Shown: positions 33,636-46,106 of the stretch, one piece after another
How positions within the stretch are numbered: position 1 is the stretch's first letter
Layout of the letters: the number at the start of each line of letters is the position of its first letter
Origin: Epiperipatus broadwayi
Lineage: Eukaryota; Onychophora; Udeonychophora; Euonychophora; Peripatidae
Direction: 5' to 3'
Assembly (NCBI GenBank): GCA_028023455.1
Contig: JAQFVV010006270.1
Span: forward strand, 4,616,834-4,680,833
DNA length: 64,000 nt
The notes under the pieces: generated by a model
Told to the model about the DNA's origin: nothing
Seen by the model: only the letters and a program-made list of their open reading frames with translations
The model's database searches: none
Translations under genes and position numbers: made by a program

Positions 33636-33772
33636 AACATTGTTTAGTCAAGTATTGATAGCTGAGAGGTCAGCGCAGCTGCCTAGCAAGCAGTTGCTGG
33701 CAGACAGTTGTTGCGAGTTCACTTCCCGGCTGATGCTTTGACATATAAAGAAAAAAAAAACAATTTGTTTAA
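33636..33772 (+). repeat. tRNA-derived SINE (family S1), long subfamily
   Basis: The element at about 33647-33760 begins GTCAAGTATTGATAGCTGAG, has CTGCCTAGCAAGCAG, the extra GCAGACAG segment, a decayed B-box (GAGTTCACTTCCCGGC) and the tail GATGCTTTGACATATAAAG(A)n. Flanks AACATTGTTTA and AACAATTTGTTTA look like a mutated target duplication. Confidence 0.88.
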
Positions 33773-36700
33773 CTTTATAAATATTAAAAATTTCTTAATA
33801 TTTATTTATAGTATTGTACCCTTTACAACTGGTACAGATAGTAATTTAGTTTAGGAGATATGAATATTAAAAAAAAAAAATTAAGTGCTTTTACTATATA
33901 TAATTTTTATGTTCTGAATAGTAGGGTTCAAACTCAGTAGGAAGGAGTTTATGAAGGTAGATTTAGGAGTTTGGGCTCATTGTTAGGTAAATTTAATACA
34001 AAATGATATAATAAAATATTTAAAATATATTATTTTTTATTTATTCTAATTTTAAAAATACTATAGATAGGGTAGGTTTAAATTAGTAATAAATATTTTA
34101 TATTATGTGTTTTAAATAATTAGTTTTGCCTAAAATATTATCTAAAATGTCACATTAAATATTATTTTAAAAGATTGCTGAAAGTATCACATGATTAAGT
34201 CTGTGTGTAACTATGTGTACTTTCAGAAAGTTAGAGAAATAAAACTTTAATTTAGTTTGTTGATTAATGTTTGATACAATAAAATGCAGCAAAATTATCA
34301 GACTAAAAATAATATTTGAAAAGTAATATTTAAAATTATTATTTTTTAGTTAATTGTAATAATTTATTTGGAAATTAATTCTAAGTTATTATTAAAATGT
34401 TTAATATTATTTAAATAAGAAATATTAAATTTTTAGGTGAAAATATTTGATAAGTGAAGTGTTAAATAAGGTGGAAATTATTTAATATGGATGACTCGTA
34501 ATTTTTAAAATTTAATTTTTAAAAAAAATATTTTGTACAAATATGTAAATTAGTAATTTTGTTCAAGAAGTATATACCAATGAAAATACTAAGATTGAAG
34601 TCTGTCTAGACATTCTCTTACACTCTCATATACTTCTTATAACTCTTATACCACTTATACTTCACTTTTCAATTGTTTTTCTACAATCTACAAATTTTAG
34701 TGATTTTTTATAATTTTATTTCAAAAGTATAGTGAAAATTTTAATTAGAATAGTTGTATTTTAAATGTATCACTAAACACTAAAGTTTTCCTATCGGTTT
34801 TTATCTACTCTTCACAATTATGCAGAATATGGTAGTAACTATTTGGATACCTCAGAATATGAATGCCAATTGCCAGGAGAATTATTACAACATACCTGGA
34901 GTAAAATTACATAAGAAATATGTAAATTTTATTGTGAGCTTGAAAAGACTGATTCTTTAATTAAAAATTTTTTTTTATAGATTACAATGCAGTGAATTTA
35001 TTTGAAATTGAAAGAGGAACTGGAAATTCATTAAAGATTTTATCTTAAAAGTTAAAATTTCTAAGAGAAAATTAAGGCTTTACATTTATATTTTATAATT
35101 AAGCTTTAAATGTTTGATGGAGTGACAAATGCCGGTTTTGTTTTATAATATAATTGATATTATAGACTTTATTTGATTATGTCTTTTTTGAAAAACAAAA
35201 AGTTAAATGAATTTATAATTGAAAGCAGCAGACAAATTTAAAAAAGAAAAATATACTTTGAATTTTTATGTTTTTAAAGTATTAGTTATTAAAATCGATA
35301 AATGGATATTATGGTATAATATATTTGGAAATAATGAAACTGAATTTATTTTCAGAAAGATTTAAATTATATTCGTAATAACGCCAAACTAATACAATTA
35401 TATATATCTGAAAAGATACATGTAAAAGATAAAAAATCATATTATTAAAAAAAAAAGATATTATTTGAATACATAAAATAAATGTATTAAATTATATAAT
35501 GTTTACTGATATAGTATTTAAAATACCTTATACTTTAACGTCTGCTATAATTTTATCATTGAAAATTTTTCATGAACATTATTAATATATTTGTCGTAAT
35601 AAATGCTTATTTTATACAACGGTCTAGGAAAAACTTAAGTAAGGATTATTTCTTTAAAAATGGATTTTAAAACTATTATTCAACATGGATTAAATCTTTT
35701 GGATAAAATTTCAGAAAGGACTGAATAAACATTTTGTCTTAAAGGATTTTAACATTTTTTCATGAATTATATTAGATTGAATTGGATTTTTGTGTGGATA
35801 TTTGTATTTTTTTTACAAGGCACCAAGAAAGGAAAAAAAATTTGTGCATAATATACTATTCAGCTGTAACCTAGCAACGGAGAAAGTTTCATAAATTGCA
35901 AATTCTAGAGTGCAATTTACTTTATGGACAAGAAAAAAAAGTCTTATCATAATTTTAATCTTCATTAATTTATTTTAATATTAAGTTAATATATTTTTGA
36001 AAGTTATTATTTATTTATGGTACTAACTTATGCTAGGAAATCGCTGTAAGATATAATAATTTTTATTATCATTATGTTTTTATAAAAAATATTCAGAAAG
36101 TGATTTTAATCATAACTTTTATTTCAATAAATGGAGCTAAATAAGCAGAACGCAATGAATGATCTTTGTAACATTATGAGAGCATTGGTAATTTTATTAT
36201 TGTGATTATAATTATATAATTGCCTGAAAATTTGTTTCTTTTCTAATATTTGAGAAAATATATAATTTTATTAATACTTATTTTAAATTATAGTATGCAA
36301 TGCTTGAGTTTAATATTAATAATGTAAGAATGAATCATTAGTAAAGTATTGTATATATTTACGTAAGTGTTGATAAATGCATATAAATGTTTTTGTCAAA
36401 CCTATAAGGATATTTTCCTTACTTTACTCTTTAGCTAAAACGTGAAGTCTTTGAATAAGCGTAATTATATGGCATTGTCTAATTGCTGAAATGTTATTTT
36501 AATGAATATTATATAAAAATATAGTATTGATCTCTACATTATTCCTTAATAAAGGAGTAAGATGTATAGCATTTTATGAATGATTGTCGATATCATTTGG
36601 GTGTAGCTTTTTAAAAAACATCTTGTGTTAATTTAGATTGTTGTTTCCTATAGTATTGTTTTTAGGAGTTATTTTTAGAATGTTGGTTTATTATTTTTGC

Positions 36701-36842
36701 AATGTTGAATGAAATATACAGTGGGACAAATATTGATAGTGATCGGGAAAGTAATGATATTTTGTGAAATACCGGTGCTGGTATCATGTTGAAAGTTATT
36801 ATTAGAGAATTGTAGTTCCATGTATTTGGAATTTTATTGAAG
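33773..36842. other. AT-rich DNA, no gene seen
   Basis: About 3 kb of sequence with very low G+C and no open frame of interest. No match to other repeats in the window was noticed. It may be intronic or intergenic. Confidence 0.45.
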
Positions 36843-36844
36843 TA

Positions 36845-37944
36845 CACCTGGGTCTTTTTACGTGGACTTATTTAACACGATTTTGAAGTTACACAATTCA
36901 TGTTTCACCGGAAGTAGAACTCCGATAATGCGCTATTACTTTAAATAATAAATTTCGTGCACTTACATTATATTGAAAGTAATAGCACATTATTGGAATT
37001 CGACTTTCATCTTAGTAATTTCAATATGTTCAGTGCTTTATAATAGTAAGATTTTATGCAATAATGAAATTAAAATCATGATTTCCACATTTTATGTATA
37101 CACACATTAAATTTTACAAGATTATAATGTAAATTTGTTCAAACATTGTGCGTGTTAATTTTGCATTTTAAATCACATTGTTTTTGCTTTTTAAAAAGAA
37201 CGTAATCAATTATTAATCATTTAGTTTCCACAAGTTTATTTTTAAAAGGTGAGTAATAGCAGTGGGCACAATTAAATTTGACAATTAAAAATTAAAATCT
37301 GATTTTTAATTGTAATTAACAATTTAAAAATTACTTACGGCGACTTGAAGTTAATGTGATGTGAAATTTGATTTTTAAATGGAATTGAAAATTAAAAAAT
37401 TAAAGACAAAAATAAGAATTTAATTTTTAGTTGTTAGTTTCATAAACAATTAATAAAATCATCTCAAAGATTAATTACTAATTACATCGTCACCAAAAAA
37501 CCATTAACACAACATGAGAGTGACGTTGACACTAGTTGTATTTTCTCTTGTGAAGAATCTGATTGTTTACCAGTTTGCAAACGAACGTGTTTATCGGCAA
37601 ATGGCGATAATAATTAAAACGTGTATAAAAAATGTAAATTACTGTAAATTATGCATAAAAATATATTGTTTTGAATAAAATTAAATATTATAGTTAAAAA
37701 AAGTTTGTCTTGTATCAATTTTTTTCAAATTTGAAATTTTTTATTAGTCATATTTTATTTCCTTATTTTTTTTTTGCGCGAATTTTAAAGTAATTTTACG
37801 TTGGTGCTTTGCTTTTACGCGAATTTTGAAAAATCATAGACCGCATCCCCCCTTTTTCAATGCAAGTTACATCTATTTTTGCGCGATTTCATTTGCGCAT
37901 GTTTCCTGAGGAACCTATCTATCATGTAAAACGAGACCCAGGTG
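36845..37944 (+). mobile_element. Tigger/pogo-like non-autonomous element, copy 1 (full length)
   Basis: 1100 bp between CACCTGGGTC (36845) and GACCCAGGTG (ends 37944), each next to TA (36843-36844, 37945-37946), the expected TA target duplication. Left interior TTTTACGTGG...AACACGATTTTGAAGTTA and right interior GCGCGATTTCATTTGCGCAT resemble copies 2 and 3. Unlike those, it lacks the LINE 3' fragment (its sequence runs ACACTAGTTGT...AATCTGATTG directly near 37525-37570), and it holds a private hairpin insertion at 36911-37007. No transposase is encoded. Confidence 0.88.
36911..37007. mobile_element. Hairpin insertion inside Tigger-like copy 1
   Basis: Arms 36911-36942 (GAAGTAGAACTCCGATAATG...) and 36976-37007 (...CATTATTGGAATTCGACTTT) are complementary with few mismatches around a 33-bp loop. 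The corresponding place in copies 2 and 3 lacks it (ATTCATGTTTC runs straight on there). A small MITE nested in the larger element. Confidence 0.75.
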
Positions 37945-37946
37945 TA

Positions 37947-39580
37947 TAGATAATGTAAGACTATATATTTATTTTATGGACAGTCACATTTCTTTTGTCT
38001 ATAAGTGCTAAAATAGAGCCCTGACTTAATCTTAGGTGCCTGATGAACAGACCTACTTCATTGATTTGCATTATACCTATGGTGATATTTCTTTTTTGGA
38101 ACATTCTCATTGTTATTCCATGCCCTACACTTATTCACTATTCATTTCCACAAATATCATCATAAAAAATAGTTTAAGCGGGAAAATAATGACTGAATTA
38201 TTGTGAAGTAGTTATTTTTGAGAAGGCAAGACATAGTATGCAAAGATTTTTCTTCAAATGATGTTGAAATGCTTAGAGGATTCTGTAATGTGCAATACCA
38301 GAATGAAATAATTAAAACCTATATGAAAATATTAGAGATCACTTGTTAGTCTATGCATATTCAAATGAATGAATGTGTGAAAAGTGAAAATGAGATTGGA
38401 AATGATGTTATGTGTAGAAGGACATCAAGATGAAAATAAAATAACTTCAAGCAATCCAATTTATAATTAATTTTCTTAAAATTTTTACTATTAAGTTACT
38501 TTTAGTTAAGTCATAGATTTATAAAACTTACTCCCGAATATTTTTCTTGTATAATAAAGTTACTTTCTTTGAAGGGAGATAATTATGTTTTATTAAGGTA
38601 TTTTCTGACAATTAAATATTGAAATACTTCATAAAACTGAAATAAAATTTTTAAATAATTTTCTTCAATATTTTACTTATATTTTAAAAATGTTAAAATG
38701 TGAACATGCATCGGAATATTTGTTTTAAATAGGCTATCCCATGGTAAACTAAAAATTTTCATTTTATTGTATTATATTTTGAAAAATAGCCAGAGTGAAA
38801 GCTATTTCTGATTTTAATATTCTTATGTCATCTTATTGTAAATATTTTTTTTTAATTTATGCTAAATAATGTAAATATACTTTTCTTTGTAAATATTTTT
38901 ATTTTGTTATATTATAAAATTTATTGTTAACTTGTTAATAAATTTAATTGTTTTTTATTAAAATTACTGTAGTCCAGTTGTGATTTATTTGTGTTAATTA
39001 TGGATTTATCACATTGTATGCATGGTCCACACAGGAATTAATAATCAGTTCTATATTATTTATTCAGCACATGAATTATAAGGATTTTTCTTAAACATTA
39101 TTTAATCATATCTGATTTAGTAACCTGATACGTTTTATCATCATCTTAAAGGATCTAATCATTATTAATTATTTTGAGTGGATATGATATACATGAAAAA
39201 TGTTTGATATTCCCACAATATTAGGATATTTTATTTTTCTTTAAGTATGCCACATTAAACAAGGGAAAATTTTACATTTACTTAAAATTTATTGTTTTTA
39301 TTACATTATTCCTGAATTTTAACCATTATGTAGAATACTGTATTGAGCGTCATGAGGATATTTAGTTGCCTATTGTAGTTATCTTTCAAAGGTAACCATT
39401 ATTAGTAAAAGGATTACAAAAACTTTGGGTACACTTACCCCTTGAGAATTACAAAGTGTTCAATGTGACAAACAAGGTAAAACAATTATTGATTATATAA
39501 AGTAAATATGCTTGATAATAATTATGTCCATTAAAGAGTTGCTATAATGTTGATATTAATGTGTATCTAAACATGAGTAT
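37947..39580. other. AT-rich DNA, no gene seen
   Basis: No repeat family or coding text recognised. Confidence 0.45.
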
Positions 39581-39584
39581 CTAT

Positions 39585-39930
39585 ACATGGATCTACATGG
39601 CCCAGCTACTGAGAAGCTATCCATCACCCAATGATCCCACCCCTGGGGCCCCGAAGTGAAGACCCAACTGCTTCAGCTGAATAGGTGGAGAAGTCCAGCA
39701 TTGCGCCAACCACCACAACAGGCAGCGAGGTCCAAGACTCAAGTCCATTGAATAATAAATTCTCGACCTGCAGCTGAGCCATGTCAAGACCATTCCAGAC
39801 GCCCCTGTCTCCCAATCAACAGTCCAAATGTGCAGGGACCGCATTTGGTCTACCTGCCCAGAATTGGAAAGCCAATTAAGAAAAACACATAGCGAGCACA
39901 GATCTGCACTGCCTAAAACCAACCTATCAA
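39585..39930. other. GC-rich island with overlapping open frames
   Basis: About 330 bp of roughly 50% G+C inside AT-rich DNA. On the minus strand 39617-39922 is open for 101 codons. On the plus strand two frames are open for 40-60 codons between about 39735 and 39950, one rich in Pro/Ser, one with PVSQSTVQMCRDRIW. None is recognised. Openness in several frames may simply reflect GC-rich, TA-poor sequence. It could be a fragment of a retroelement gag region, a captured exon or foreign DNA; the sequence does not decide. Confidence 0.4.
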
Positions 39931-41100
39931 GTTATTATTTATAGGAGTAGTTAAATATATAAAATCCCATATCATATTTAACTACAGGGTAATAACACAT
40001 TGGTTAGTTTTATTAATTGTTAAGAGAGGAAGAGAGATGATTATCATTATTATTTCTATTATTATTAGTTTTATGATTTCTTTATTACAATTATTGTTAA
40101 TGTTATTTTGGGATATTGTTATTAATTAATATTTTAGTAATGTTAAATAATTTGTAATTATTTTTAGTAAATAATTTATAAATTATGTTTAGGATTGTAT
40201 AGATGTATTTTAAAGACATGAGAGTAATACATAGTAGTTTTTATTATATGAACTTGGTGAGAGTAATGCTCTTATGCCATTGAGTGTGTATCTTTTAGAA
40301 TGTATTCTCAATGTTTTACCTTACTGAACGTCTCATCTTAGGAATTTTGTAATTATATTTATTATTTGGCAGAACCTTATGTTGTTTACAATACCGAGTT
40401 AGCTATAAATTAGATTTCTTTGTAAACGAATAAATTAAGTAGTATAATTCAGAATCCTAATTAGTTATTTAAAAACTAAGTGCTATGATATTTTTATTAT
40501 TTAAGATTGTCTTGAATTAGTAAGTGAAAGATGTTATTTTATTAGATATTATGTTTTGAGCTAGTCTTTATGTTGTATTATTTTAATTGTTAGCATTTAT
40601 GCAACTTAATTATAATACATTGTTATCCCAATTAGCCGGATTGTTTTGTTCAGTAGTATTCCATTAAAGAAGGGTACAGTATATACGACTCTAACTCGAT
40701 TAGCTTAATTAGGTAACAGATTATAATGACAAACTTCAGTGATGTCTTAAATTGAAAACTATATAAAATGAAGATGCTAAATGACAATTACTAGTCAGCA
40801 AGTTTAATAATCTCCAGAAATAATTTAAAAATTAAAAGATCAAGTAGAAGATTAGTTATATAAGACACAAAAATGCATGTTTTAAGATTTGATCTTTATT
40901 ATTTTTATAATATCTATCTAAAAATGTAAAAAAAAATCAAACTTTATAAATACACAAGTCTTTGCTGCATCTCTGAAAGCAATTGTGAACAACTAATATT
41001 AAAAGTTTTTTTTTTAAAAAAAAAAAGAGGATATTATTAATAAGAAAATAATTATCCATTAAATATGACCGTTCCAGATAAGAACTTTTTATTCAATAAT
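39931..41100. other. AT-rich DNA, no gene seen
   Basis: No recognised coding or repeat features; T/A-rich throughout with a TTTTTTTTTAAAAAAAAAA palindrome near 41010-41030. Confidence 0.45.
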
Positions 41101-41135
41101 ACTATACTATTGCTGCTCCCCTCTTCTCGTTTCAG

Positions 41136-41321
41136 TGCAAAATGAACCTTGAACATCCCATGAAGAAAGTCACACCTTGTCACAGCAACTCAATGGCTGA
41201 TCAATTAATTAGGTTTATTATTGAGATCTTCACAACTTCTATTGGGCAAAAAAATCATGTTCTAAAAGCTAAAGAACAAGAGAATGATGCTAATCTTTAT
41301 AGATCTATCATAAAAAAATAA
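41136..41321 (+). CDS. Candidate terminal exon, unidentified protein
   Basis: A strong splice acceptor (TGCTGCTCCCCTCTTCTCGTTTCAG, pyrimidine-rich, ending 41135) precedes an open frame. From the ATG at 41142 it runs 59 codons to TAA at 41319-41321, beginning MNLEHPMKKVTPCHSNS and ending NLYRSIIKK. The frame is also open back to the acceptor. G+C is higher than in the flanks for the first 80 bp. No family is recognised and no matching upstream exon was identified, so it may be coincidence. Confidence 0.28.
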   Translation, partial: CKMNLEHPMKKVTPCHSNSMADQLIRFIIEIFTTSIGQKNHVLKAKEQENDANLYRSIIKK

Positions 41322-41712
41322 GATACCACATATTAAATACATCACTAAGAAAGTCATCAAAAATTAGTCAATCAAAGTCTCAAAATAAGGAGAAAAGTCT
41401 TAATACAAAAACCAATGCTATCATGTGGAAAAAAATTAATTAGCAAAAGTAAAATATCTTAAAATATCCTGTGGAAAAACAGAATAACTGTAAAATATAA
41501 AAATCAAGTTAAGTGTATAAGCCATTAAGATATCCAGAACATATATTGATCTACAGGTAAACCATCTTGACTATCTAGTAGGTTTCTTTTAAATCCTTCT
41601 ATATAAGCAAAACATACTGAAACAGAATCTTCAAGCACATTCGATGAAACTGCTTAAAGCTCAGTTTTTTAAAAGATATCTTCAATAAATTATTATTTAA
41701 TAAATAATAACG

Positions 41713-42118
41713 TGAAAGGATAAAACCTTTGACAGAAGTGCCTTAAAAACGCTTATGTGACAGCCAATCAGTTGTAATAATGACTGTACGTGGAACTCTC
41801 AATTCCAGAACACAAGCCAGAACCATGAGAAAAAGAAGGGTCCAGATGTAATAATGACTGCATGTGGAACTCTCAATTCCAGAACACAAGCCAGACCCAT
41901 CTTTTTCTCGTGGTTCTGTAATTGAGAGTTCCACGTACAGTCATTATTACAACTGATTGGCTGTCACATAAACATTTTTAAGACCATCTTTTTCTCGTGG
42001 TTCTGGCTTGTGTTCTAGAATTGAGAGTTCCACATGCAGTCATTATTACATCTGATTGGCTGTCACATAAGCATTTTTAAGGTGCTTCTGTCGAAGGGTC
42101 AAAGGTTTTAGCCTTTCA
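41713..42118. mobile_element. Composite foldback element, 406 bp
   Basis: Outer inverted ends TGAAAGGATAAAACCTTTGA (41713) and TCAAAGGTTTTAGCCTTTCA (ends 42118) are nearly complementary and continue inward through ATGTGACAGCCAATCAG / CTGATTGGCTGTCACAT. Inside, each half contains the motif set TAATAATGACTG, GTGGAACTCTCAATTCCAGA and its complement twice, so each arm is a tandem duplication of a shorter arm. The centre is near 41900. Non-coding; a MITE that duplicated internally. Confidence 0.87.
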
Positions 42119-43150
42119 GATTATCATTAGATCTGCTAGCGCTTAATAAATTTAATATATTTATATTTAATAAATAATAATTGACTAGTTTGTTTTGAAG
42201 TTCATAAAAAATTTGAACATCAGAAGTGAGGGTGGTGTCAGGACCTGACTTTAGGACAACAGGTCAGGCAACTCAAACTTCACGGGTGGTTGATCACTCA
42301 TCAAAATATTGAGCTCAATATTGCTTAATTTCAGTGATCAAATGAGAACTGATGTTTTCAGTGTAATATGACCATAGTCATCATTTTAATAAAAACAATA
42401 GAAAAAAATTGTTTGGAAAACAGCTATTATTTGAAAACTGACACGAGCAAAAAAGGCTTGGAGAATATGTTGATATTTGAGAACTGACCATTTGACAGAT
42501 AACTGGTGGTAAAAAAATATAAAATGAAATTATATAAATGTATATATATTTATTTAGGCTATAAAATAGTTTATGTTGAATGGGATTCTTTCATTCCTAT
42601 TTGAGATCTTAAAGGATCCAAGCAAAGCCAATACCTAATGTCACTTCTATATGTTATTGTTATTAGTATGATAAATTAATACAGATCGGTTTCTCGCCAA
42701 CATACAACAGCAGTGTGATAAGTTTACTGGATTTTTATTTCCGAATTCAAGATCAAAAAACACCATTGTCTCTCGTGTTGTCTGATAGTTCTTAACTGAA
42801 ATATCTGTTGACTTTTCTTGAGGACAAGTTGAACGTGTGGTGTGAATAATCTTTTTTAAAAGATAGTTATAATCACAACAAGCAAAATTAAATTATGGCC
42901 CTCATTCTTAGAAGGATGTCAAGTTTCCAGCCAAGACAACAGTGGAAGGCAGAGGAGGCTGAGAAACCCCAATTGGTAATTCAGGCTGCAATTTGATATT
43001 GGAATTTTTATTTAAGTAAATACAGACAGCAAATCACTTATAAGTGAAAGAACATTTTATAAATTGGAAGAACTGTCTAATATTAAATAGAATATTGTTG
43101 AATTTTGTGATGTTTAAAGAAAAGTTTGAAAATAAAATTGATTTTAAAAA
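42119..43150. other. Intergenic DNA with a possible S2 tail remnant
   Basis: AAGTTCATAAAAAATTTGAA near 42199 resembles the tail of the S2 dimer at 33.3 kb, but the tRNA-like boxes are not evident beyond it. About 42230-42310 and 42890-42990 are less AT-rich. No gene seen. Confidence 0.35.
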
Positions 43151-45480
43151 AAAGGACATGTCCTTTACAAAAAAGTCACAAACATTGGAAGTGCAAATGG
43201 AATGGAGTTAATTATTAACCAAGAGTGGACAAAAAAATTATACAATAAAGAATGGAGGAACAAATTATTAATAAAGAGTTTGAAGAATAAGATTGTGAAG
43301 ATTGATAGTATATCAGGTAAAGTAGCAAGATTAATTATTCAAATTAATGGAAGGCATCAAATGCAGACAAGTCGAATTTACAACACAAGTTTTCCTTGTG
43401 ATAAAGTAATAGTGGATTTTTATATTGATATACAAAATGGTTTTGATCAGACTCAACATTTTAAAATTGTCTGGTGGACTTTAATGCTAAAACTGGTCAA
43501 TGATTGAAAGATGAAAGTGTCATGAATGAATTTAGTTAGGGTGATCCAAAGTGAGAAAGGACACAGAATTATGGACTTTATAGAAAAATTGAACAAATTC
43601 TTTTCTTTGGTATAAATGCTAAATGGAAATGGATATAGAAACACCTAAATGAAAGTATAGCAGAATAGGATTATATTTCGACTAACAAAAAATATGTATT
43701 TAAAGATTTCAATGTTCTTAACAGATTCAATGATAGAGATGCAAGATCTGTGTTAATGCAAAACTAGATGAAAATGATTAAAAAAGACAATATTAACTGT
43801 TGATAATCGTAACTTTCAAAAACACCAAAGACTTAAATGGCAAATTGTTTTGAAATATCAGCAAGCTTTGAAAATGGTTCAGACTTGAATGAAATCCATA
43901 AGTAGATAAGCAGATACAAAAAAACAGAAATTTATCAATAAATTTTATTCTGATAGTATATAAAGAAAATATGAATTTTTTTTTTTTAAATGATTAAGAA
44001 AATTTGAATATCTAGAGTTCTATATAATATAAGAAAGTATAATTGTGAATTGACAAGAAAAGCTATAGAAAAATATAAAAGTCTCAAAAGTATAAAACAG
44101 TATCTCACTATTGGAATGTTGTTTTAGTAATGAGATGTAATAATTATAGATAAATATTATATATAAACTGAAAGGAAAAGTTATATGAAGAATTATATAA
44201 TAATAAACAAAAAAAATAGAGTATTCACTACAATTACTACATCGAATTTGCCAAATATTTTAAATAAAGAGGTGTGACATTCAATTAAACCTATGAAAAA
44301 GAAACAATAGAATTATTATTGATATTTTAACAGCATTTGAAGAAATACAAAAATTCCTTAGCAAAGCTATGTACCAAATATCTAAATAATAAAGATATAC
44401 TAAACTATTGGCAAAATGTAGCAGTAATTGATATTTAAGAAAGGTAATAAAGAAAATATTAGAAATTACAGACTTTTCAGTCTTTTATTGATTCTACATA
44501 AGATCTTTACAAGATACAATTACAATTCATCTACGGAAATCATGTGGAAATATTGAAAATTCCCAGCAAACTATATGTAAACTAAATGTCAATAAACATA
44601 GAAAAGACTCATTCTACATTTTAGGTTTACAGATTTATTATAGTTTGTGGGAATTTTCAGTATTTCCACATTATTTCATCTAATTCAGAATATTAAAAAA
44701 AGTTATATTTAATTCAACTATAGCAAGCTTTGGATTCTAGCCAACCAAAAGAATAAGCTGGATTTAAAAATGGTTTTAGCATAATGGATCACATCTAAAT
44801 ATTGAGAGAAGTTATAGAAAAAACAATGAATATGAATTGATTATGCTTTGGATTTGTAGATTATGAAAAGGGCATTTTATTAAAATATAGACCTGGGAAA
44901 AATGGATCAAAATGCAACAACAGTGATTAGATTACTTGGTCATATTAACAGATTAATATTGCTAAGGGGAGTGATTCTGTATCTTCACAATTTCTTGCAG
45001 CAGTTTTACAAAAATAATTTTGTGAATTAAAATGAAAAATGGAGTAAAAATAAATGAAGCCTATTGAAATCAGATATCTACATTTTGCAGATGACACATT
45101 GTTTCGGCAAATAATACTTCACAATTTCAGGAAATGTTGAAAGATGGATGAAAATGAAAAAATTGGATTAAAGATAAATGCTAAAAAAGAATAAAGTAAT
45201 ATTCAATGGATTTTCTTGAAAGAAGAACATAAAGATTATCATGAATAACAAGGTAGCACCTTTAAATATTTTGATTAGATTATTAATACAGATGGAAACA
45301 TAATAGATGAAATTAACCATGGCATTAATCTTGGATGGAAAGATTTTAAATGTGTTTGAAACTTTATATTACCAGTTCTTACTTATGGATCAGAGATTAG
45401 GACACTAAATGAAGAGAAATGCAGACACTTCAGATCACTCAATGAAGTATGAACGGTGATGATGATAGATTTTCTAGACA
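43150..45480 (+). mobile_element. RTE-clade LINE, nearly full-length but heavily decayed
   Basis: Plus-strand text in several frames: endonuclease part near 43330-43790, with VDFNAKTGQ (usual GDFNAKIG), a KERTQNYGL.. (usual NERGQRLIDF) segment, KWKWI, and KYVFKDFNVLN (usual NKPHLFKDVSVIN); RT part near 44430-45240, with NYRLFSLL, VERWMKMKKLD.K.NAKK and KVIFNGFS; then ILIRLLIQMET and LTYGSEIRTLN-like text near 45270-45410, equivalent to 8.44-8.64 kb. The C-terminal end is missing after about 45480. Dozens of stops. A hairpin insertion lies at 44543-44670. Confidence 0.85.
44543..44670. mobile_element. Hairpin MITE within the RTE element, 128 bp
   Basis: TGTGGAAATATTGAAAATTC at 44543 pairs with GAATTTTCAGTATTTCCACA ending 44670; the arms are 32-33 bp with two or three differences and the loop about 63 bp. 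TTCATCTA occurs on both sides (44526-44533 and 44675-44682), a possible 8-bp duplication, though unequal spacers separate it from the arms. It interrupts RT coding text, as expected of an insertion. Confidence 0.75.
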
Positions 45481-46106
45481 GGGAGTTCTTAATGGCAATC
45501 TTTGCATGCGACTTGTGTCGGAACTGGATCTGGGAAAGTTTTAATTCGGTATGTTTTATGGAGCCATATATAGGGATTTTCCTTCTTACCACTGAAGCAG
45601 AAAATATCTAATAAAGATAGCTGATCTAAAAACAACCTAACATACACAATTTATCCAGGTCACAATACCTGGAAAATTAAGAGACAAAAACAATTGTATA
45701 ATCTAATCAATAGAACAACTAACGAGTACTGGTTTAGCATGAAGTGCATATTGGGCACCATCTTTTACAATGTCTTTATTCATATACTTCAAGAATGTGT
45801 GGTGAAGGTTATTAAGTACATTTATAAAAGATATTTTAGTTTTTACTCATGTAAAAATAAATGGAAAAAACTTTATTTGATGTTAACTCTTTAATTCCAG
45901 AAAATGGAAAACAGTATTGTAATTAAAAATCTATCAACATTAGCTAGCTGCTCTTAATGAAACTTGTCTTCCAAAAGAAAGTTTAATAAAAGATAGGTAG
46001 CTATATGTGTTTTTTTGGAAGAGCAGATCAATAAGTGAAAGATTATAGTAATTGGATTTGATATTAGATCTAATTTGATATTTTTTATTCTTAAAATTCT
46101 AATTGT
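45481..46106. other. AT-rich DNA, no gene seen
   Basis: A slightly GC-richer patch at 45480-45610 (containing GTGTCGGAACTGGATCTGGG) follows the truncated RTE and is unassigned. Confidence 0.35.

Noticed and set aside
36662-36847. Small minus-strand gene before Tigger copy 1
   Set aside because: 61 codons in very AT-rich sequence, running into the transposon end; no supporting feature.
41692-42182. Target duplication ATTTAATAAATAATAA around the 406-bp foldback
   Set aside because: The repeat occurs on both sides, but on the right it is about 50 bp beyond the element end, and such AT words recur often here by chance.
42195-42235. Third S2 SINE copy
   Set aside because: Only about 25 bp of the tail resembles the 33.3-kb dimer; no A or B box follows.
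45383-45592. 69-codon minus-strand ORF
   Set aside because: It overlaps antisense RTE sequence at its left end and unassigned DNA at its right; no motif.
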